The notes beneath the pieces are model-generated. The model did not search any database and was not told the DNA's origin. It was given only the letters and a program-made list of their open reading frames with translations. From Paraoerskovia marina DSM 21750 (GTDB lineage: Bacteria; Actinomycetota; Actinomycetes; Actinomycetales; Cellulomonadaceae), in the NCBI RefSeq assembly GCF_000701465.1, contig NZ_JNIY01000003.1, forward strand, positions 1,210,411-1,274,410: 64,000 bases of DNA, written 5' to 3'. Positions 60,879-64,000 of this stretch are shown in pieces (position 1 is the stretch's first letter; every line of letters begins with the position of its first letter). A program made the translations under genes and the position numbers.

Positions 60879-61469
60879 ATGAGCGTCAGCACGCCCGTGC
60901 TGGACACGCTCGTCGACCGGGTCCGCGACAGCGTGGCGCTCCTGCCGCGCGAGCTCGCGGACCCGGTCCGTACGCGGCTGGTCTGCATCGACGGGCCGGC
61001 CGGGTCGGGCAAGACGACGCTGGCCGGCCAGATGGCGGTCGCACTCGATGCCCAGGTCGTGCACATGGACGATCTCTACGAGGGTTGGGAGGCCGGGCCC
61101 GGTGGCGGCGCGACACGGTGCGCCCAGTGGGTGCTCGGACCGCTGTCCGAGGGGCGACCGGGCAAGTACGACCGGTACGACTGGGACCGGGGGACGTTCG
61201 CCGAGTCGCACCACGTGGAGAGGGCACCGGTCCTGATCGTCGAGGGGTGCGGAGCGGCGCCCCGTTCTGTCGACGCGTTCGCGGCGTGCGTCATCTGGGT
61301 CGAGGCGCCGGACGACGAACGGCTCCGACGCGGACTGCGACGCGACGGAGCGGCGATGAGGGCCGAGTGGATCCGCTGGATGTCCGCCGAACGCGAGTTC
61401 TTCGCGGAGCACGACACGCGTCGTCGTGCCCACGTCCGTCTCGACGGCTGGGGACGGTTGCTTCCGTGA
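60879..61469 (+). CDS. P-loop kinase-like protein (uridine-kinase-type fold)
   Basis: A 196-residue P-loop protein with Walker A at residues 39-47 (GPAGSGKTT), followed by VVHMDDLYEGWEAGPGGG and PGKYDRYDWDRGTFAESH, then LIVEGCGAA (Walker B-like). This is the layout of uridine kinase/phosphoribulokinase-like proteins, but key substrate residues are not the classical ones. It starts 4 bases after argH and overlaps the next gene. Actual substrate unknown. A common neighbour of argH in this group. Confidence 0.8.
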   Translation: MSVSTPVLDTLVDRVRDSVALLPRELADPVRTRLVCIDGPAGSGKTTLAGQMAVALDAQVVHMDDLYEGWEAGPGGGATRCAQWVLGPLSEGRPGKYDRYDWDRGTFAESHHVERAPVLIVEGCGAAPRSVDAFAACVIWVEAPDDERLRRGLRRDGAAMRAEWIRWMSAEREFFAEHDTRRRAHVRLDGWGRLLP

Positions 61470-62086
61470 CGGCGTCCGCCTCGTCGGGTGCGTGGCTCGA
61501 GCGGGACGCTCTCGACGTCGGCCGAGAGCTCCTCGGCGCGCTGCTCACGACGCGTCTCGGGGCAGGACGCGTGACGGCACGGATCACCGAGGTCGAGGCC
61601 TACCGAGGCGCCCACGACCCGGGGTCTCACGCGTACCGCGGCAGATCGGTGCGCAACGCCGCGATGTTCGGTCCTGCGGCGCACCTCTACGTCTACCGCC
61701 ATCTCGGCATCCACCACTGCATGAACGTCGTCTGCGGGCCGGAGGGGGAGGCGTCGGCCGTGCTGCTGCGTGCGGCGGAGATCGTCGAGGGGCATGATCT
61801 CGCGCGTGCTCGCCGGACGGCCGTGGGCGTGGCACGCACCGATCGAGACCTCGCGCGTGGCCCCGGGAACTTCACGGTCGCTCTCGGCATCGACCTCGGG
61901 CACGACGGCGCGCGCCTGACCGGCGGCGAGCTGGTCCTCGTACCGCGCGACAGACCCCTCGGCGCGACGATCCTGTCGGGCCCCCGGGTGGGTGTCTCGG
62001 GCGAGGGCGGCGACCCGGCCCTCTTCCCCTGGCGGTTCTGGATCGAGGGCGAGCCCACCGTCTCCGCGTACCGGCGGGCCCGGTAG
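61466..62086 (+). CDS. mpg: 3-methyladenine DNA glycosylase (AAG/MPG family)
   Basis: A 206-residue alkyladenine glycosylase of the eukaryotic-like AAG family, which removes alkylated purines from DNA. Key blocks are ARITEVEAYRGAHDPGSHAYRG (with the catalytic Glu), MFGPAAHLYVYRHLGIHHCMNVV, and GPGNFTVALGIDLGHDG. GTG 61466 overlaps the kinase gene (GTGA). Typical length and intact. Confidence 0.93.
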   Translation: MTASASSGAWLERDALDVGRELLGALLTTRLGAGRVTARITEVEAYRGAHDPGSHAYRGRSVRNAAMFGPAAHLYVYRHLGIHHCMNVVCGPEGEASAVLLRAAEIVEGHDLARARRTAVGVARTDRDLARGPGNFTVALGIDLGHDGARLTGGELVLVPRDRPLGATILSGPRVGVSGEGGDPALFPWRFWIEGEPTVSAYRRAR

Positions 62087-62133
62087 TCCAGCCGCCCCGT
62101 CGAACCTTCGTGCGCGTCGGGAGCGATTCGCGG

Positions 62134-62139
62134 CACAAT
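62134..62139 (+). promoter_or_regulatory. Possible tyrS promoter -10
   Basis: CACAAT at 62134-62139 would place transcription near 62147, about 65 bases before the tyrS start. The leader can form a hairpin TCGGCCC/GGGCCGA at about 62174-62194, close to the ribosome site. No T-box core sequence is seen. Confidence 0.35.
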
Positions 62140-62210
62140 GAGCGATGAGCCGGGCGAACGCCCCGGAGCAACCTCGGCCCGATCTCAGGGCCGACGACGA
62201 AGGAGCTGTA

Positions 62211-63473
62211 GTGACCGACATCCTCGACGAGCTGCAATGGCGAGGTCTGGTGGCCCAGTCCACCGACGAGACCGCGCTGCGCGACGCACTGGCCGAGGGC
62301 CCCGTCACCTATTACTGCGGGTTCGACCCGACGGCTCCGAGCCTGCACCACGGGCATCTGGTCCAGCTGCTGCTCCTTCGGCACCTGCAGCTCGCGGGCC
62401 ACCGCCCGATCGCTCTCGTCGGGGGCGCGACTGGGATGATCGGAGACCCGCGCGAGTCGGGCGAGCGCGTGCTCAACACGAAGGACACGGTCGCCGAATG
62501 GACGGACCGGTTGCGCTCCCAGGTCTCGCGATTCCTCGACCTCGACGGCGAGAACCCTGCGCGTGTGGTGAACAACCTCGACTGGACCGGTGACCTCACC
62601 GCGATCGACTTCCTTCGCGAGATCGGCAAGCACTACCGCCTCGGGACGATGCTCGCCAAGGACACGGTCGCGCGCCGCCTGAACAGCGAACAGGGGATCA
62701 GCTTCACCGAGTTCAGCTACCAGATCCTCCAGGGGATCGACTTCCGTGAGCTGTTCCTGCGCTATGGCTGCACGCTGCAGACCGGTGGCAACGACCAGTG
62801 GGGCAACCTGCTCTCCGGCGTCGAGCTCATCCGCAAGACCGAGCAGTCGTCCGTGCACGTCATGACGACGCCGCTGATCACCAAGTCCGACGGGACCAAG
62901 TTCGGCAAGACCGAGGGCGGAGCAGTATGGCTCGACGCCGAGATGATGAGTCCGTACGCCTTCTACCAGTTCTGGGTGAATGCCGAGGACGCCGACGTCG
63001 TGCGCTTCCTGAAGATCTTCACGTTCCGTTCCCGGGACGAGATCGCCGAGCTCGAGAAGGCCGTGCAGGAGCGGCCGGCCGCCCGGGAGGCACAACGGGT
63101 CCTCGCGACCGACGTGACCACCCTCGTCCACGGAGCCGAGGCTACCGAGGCTGTGATCACGGCGAGCAAGGCGCTCTTCGGGCGCGGTGATCTCGATGCA
63201 CTCGACGAGGCGACGCTCGCGGCAGCGGTCCACGAGCTCCCCAGCGTCACCGTCACCGCAGGAGATGGTGTCGTCGACGCCATCGTCGCGGCCGGCCTCG
63301 TCGCCTCCAAGGGTGCGGCACGTCGAGCCATCGGTGAGGGCGGCGTGTACGTCAACAACGCGAAGGTCTCGAGCAGCGAGGCCGAGCTCGACGCCGCGGC
63401 GTTCCTGCACGGCAGGTTCGCGGTCCTACGGCGCGGGAAGCGAACGCTCGCCGTCGCCGAGTCGCAGGCCTAG
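62211..63473 (+). CDS. tyrS: Tyrosyl-tRNA synthetase
   Basis: A 420-residue class I synthetase. The HIGH-like motif is in [18 protein letters not shown], the tyrosine-binding block in [14 protein letters not shown], and the KMSKS-like motif in [14 protein letters not shown]-terminal S4 RNA-binding domain follows ([17 protein letters not shown]). The frame is open to 62145, but AAGGAG at 62200-62205 lies 5 bases before the GTG at 62211, which starts [12 protein letters not shown], the normal family N-terminus. It lies directly upstream of the rRNA operon leader. Confidence 0.96.
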   Translation: MTDILDELQWRGLVAQSTDETALRDALAEGPVTYYCGFDPTAPSLHHGHLVQLLLLRHLQLAGHRPIALVGGATGMIGDPRESGERVLNTKDTVAEWTDRLRSQVSRFLDLDGENPARVVNNLDWTGDLTAIDFLREIGKHYRLGTMLAKDTVARRLNSEQGISFTEFSYQILQGIDFRELFLRYGCTLQTGGNDQWGNLLSGVELIRKTEQSSVHVMTTPLITKSDGTKFGKTEGGAVWLDAEMMSPYAFYQFWVNAEDADVVRFLKIFTFRSRDEIAELEKAVQERPAAREAQRVLATDVTTLVHGAEATEAVITASKALFGRGDLDALDEATLAAAVHELPSVTVTAGDGVVDAIVAAGLVASKGAARRAIGEGGVYVNNAKVSSSEAELDAAAFLHGRFAVLRRGKRTLAVAESQA

Positions 63474-63480
63474 ACAAGGT

Positions 63481-63525
63481 GTGCCCCGCGTCACCGCGCA
63501 CGGACTTGGCGGCGGCGCGGGGCAC
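63481..63525 (+). terminator. tyrS hairpin overlapping an rRNA promoter
   Basis: GTGCCCCGCG at 63481-63490 pairs perfectly with CGCGGGGCAC at 63516-63525 (25-base loop). It lies 7 bases after the tyrS stop, as a terminator would, but there is no T-run. The loop and 3' arm contain the -35 and spacer of the proposed rRNA promoter P1. Confidence 0.5.
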
Positions 63526-63534
63526 GTGTAATGT
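63506..63534 (+). promoter_or_regulatory. rRNA operon promoter P1
   Basis: TTGGCG at 63506-63511 and TAATGT at 63529-63534 are separated by 17 bases. The spacing and AT-rich -10 fit a strong housekeeping promoter. It lies about 470 bases upstream of the window's end. Confidence 0.55.
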
Positions 63535-63659
63535 TCTCTGAGTCAGCCCGACAGGGGAGACAGACAGAAGCCCTCGGGCAGATGGCCGGCCCGAGGCCGA
63601 CAATCCTCTTCGGTCGAAGCAATGTTTCGACCCCGAAAGAGTTCGATCGTTTCGCAGAG

Positions 63660-63689
63660 TTGGACGCGGGAGATCGGGTCTGGTAGGTT
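63660..63689 (+). promoter_or_regulatory. rRNA operon promoter P2
   Basis: TTGGAC at 63660-63665 and TAGGTT at 63684-63689 are separated by 18 bases. This second promoter is closer to the boxA antitermination element, which begins about 60 bases downstream. Multiple rRNA promoters are common in actinobacteria. Between P1 and P2, GGTCGAA/TTCGACC (about 63612-63632) forms a hairpin. Confidence 0.55.
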
Positions 63690-63747
63690 GGAGAGGTTGC
63701 CCCGGGTTCGGGTCGCTGAGGTTCGGCGGGTCGGGACGGTGCGTGCT

Positions 63748-63763
63748 GGTTGTTTGAGAACTC
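63748..63763 (+). promoter_or_regulatory. rRNA antitermination boxA
   Basis: GGTTGTTTGAGAACTC matches the actinobacterial rRNA boxA (GTTGTTTGAGAACT type) used by the Nus antitermination complex. It is followed by AACAGTGTGC, a sequence typical of pre-16S leaders in this group. Confidence 0.8.
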
Positions 63764-64000
63764 AACAGTGTGCTTGATAGTCAATGCCAAAGTTTTATCT
63801 CCTGGCTGGTGACTGTGGCTGCCCGTTCGGGTGGTTTCGGTTGGTGGTTGGGGGTCTTTGGACAACAGTTTTTGAAAACGTTAGTTTTCGAATCTGATTG
63901 CCAGATTAATGAGGCCGCGCATCGTTTGGTGTGTGGTGCTTCGTATGGTTGTTTGCTGGCTGGCTCCTTGTGGGTTGGTTGGTTGACGTTGATCATTTAC

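Larger units (their letters stand above)
63474..64000 (+). other. rrn: 16S rRNA operon leader (no coding sequence)
   Basis: This stretch is much more AT-rich than the rest of the window and holds no gene. It carries two promoters, a boxA, and a long leader that ends in TTGATCATTTAC. In related genomes 16S rRNA begins just after such a sequence, so the mature 16S gene most likely starts within tens of bases beyond the window's right edge. The 16S gene itself is not in the window. Confidence 0.75.

Noticed and set aside
62087..62210. A T-box riboswitch before tyrS
   Set aside because: The leader is too short and lacks the T-box core; only a plain hairpin is present.
63481..63700. A tRNA or short RNA gene near the rRNA leader
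   Set aside because: No cloverleaf or CCA end is visible; the hairpins there fit a terminator and the rRNA leader.

Overview
The window is 64 kb of a high-GC actinobacterial chromosome, most likely Micrococcales and close to the Cellulomonadaceae/Sanguibacteraceae. The clues are the mraZ-to-divIVA division cluster with sepF and wag31-type divIVA, priA in place of hisA, PPOX/F420-type and DUF1844 genes, heavy GTG start use, many apparently leaderless promoters, and a MurE whose substrate motif does not fit meso-diaminopimelate. The genus cannot be fixed from the sequence alone.

Layout. 1-1608 (minus): the 5' part of a DUF58 gene and its MoxR ATPase partner. 1908-12814 and 12906-20347 (plus): the dcw cluster, mraZ, rsmH, ftsL-like, ftsI, murE, murF, mraY, murD, ftsW, murG, murC, ftsQ, ftsZ, pgeF, sepF, a YggT-family gene and divIVA, mostly joined by ATGA/GTGA overlaps. 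20463-27042 (plus): a degenerate DksA/TraR-like gene, lspA, rluD, a GNAT gene, dnaE and a PPOX-class gene. 27050-37028: an S4 gene, hisD, then a minus-strand block (recQ-phosphoribosyltransferase fusion and a zinc alcohol dehydrogenase) and a Rieske lipoprotein that separate hisD from hisC-hisB-orf-hisH-priA-sseB-like. 37047-41361 (minus): a YtfJ-like protein, a three-gene operon (DUF1844, coiled-coil membrane protein, trypsin-like lipoprotein), and furA-katA. 41439-48980 (plus): an attenuator-bearing leader, infC (AUC start), rpmI, rplT, an rRNA methyltransferase, an alpha/beta hydrolase, pheS, pheT. 48977-52110: an SDR, a TPP riboswitch with thiD, and a minus-strand quinone oxidoreductase pair. 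52199-60874 (plus): the complete argCJBDFRGH cluster behind a probable ARG box. 60879-63473: a P-loop kinase, a 3-methyladenine glycosylase and tyrS. 63474-64000: an AT-richer rRNA leader with two promoters and a boxA; the window appears to stop just before 16S rRNA.

How the genes work together. The first third makes lipid II precursor and the divisome. The middle supplies replication, histidine and translation factors. The last third is arginine biosynthesis and aminoacyl-tRNA synthesis next to an rRNA operon. This is a conserved housekeeping region. I found no CRISPR array, prophage, insertion sequence or defence island, and no wholly new system. The points most worth a second look are regulatory or domain-level: the AUC start and terminator-like hairpin of infC, a repeated leaderless promoter pattern, the RecQ-phosphoribosyltransferase fusion, a DksA-like protein with a lost zinc site, a Rex-like operator at the alcohol dehydrogenase, and a terminator hairpin that overlaps an rRNA promoter.
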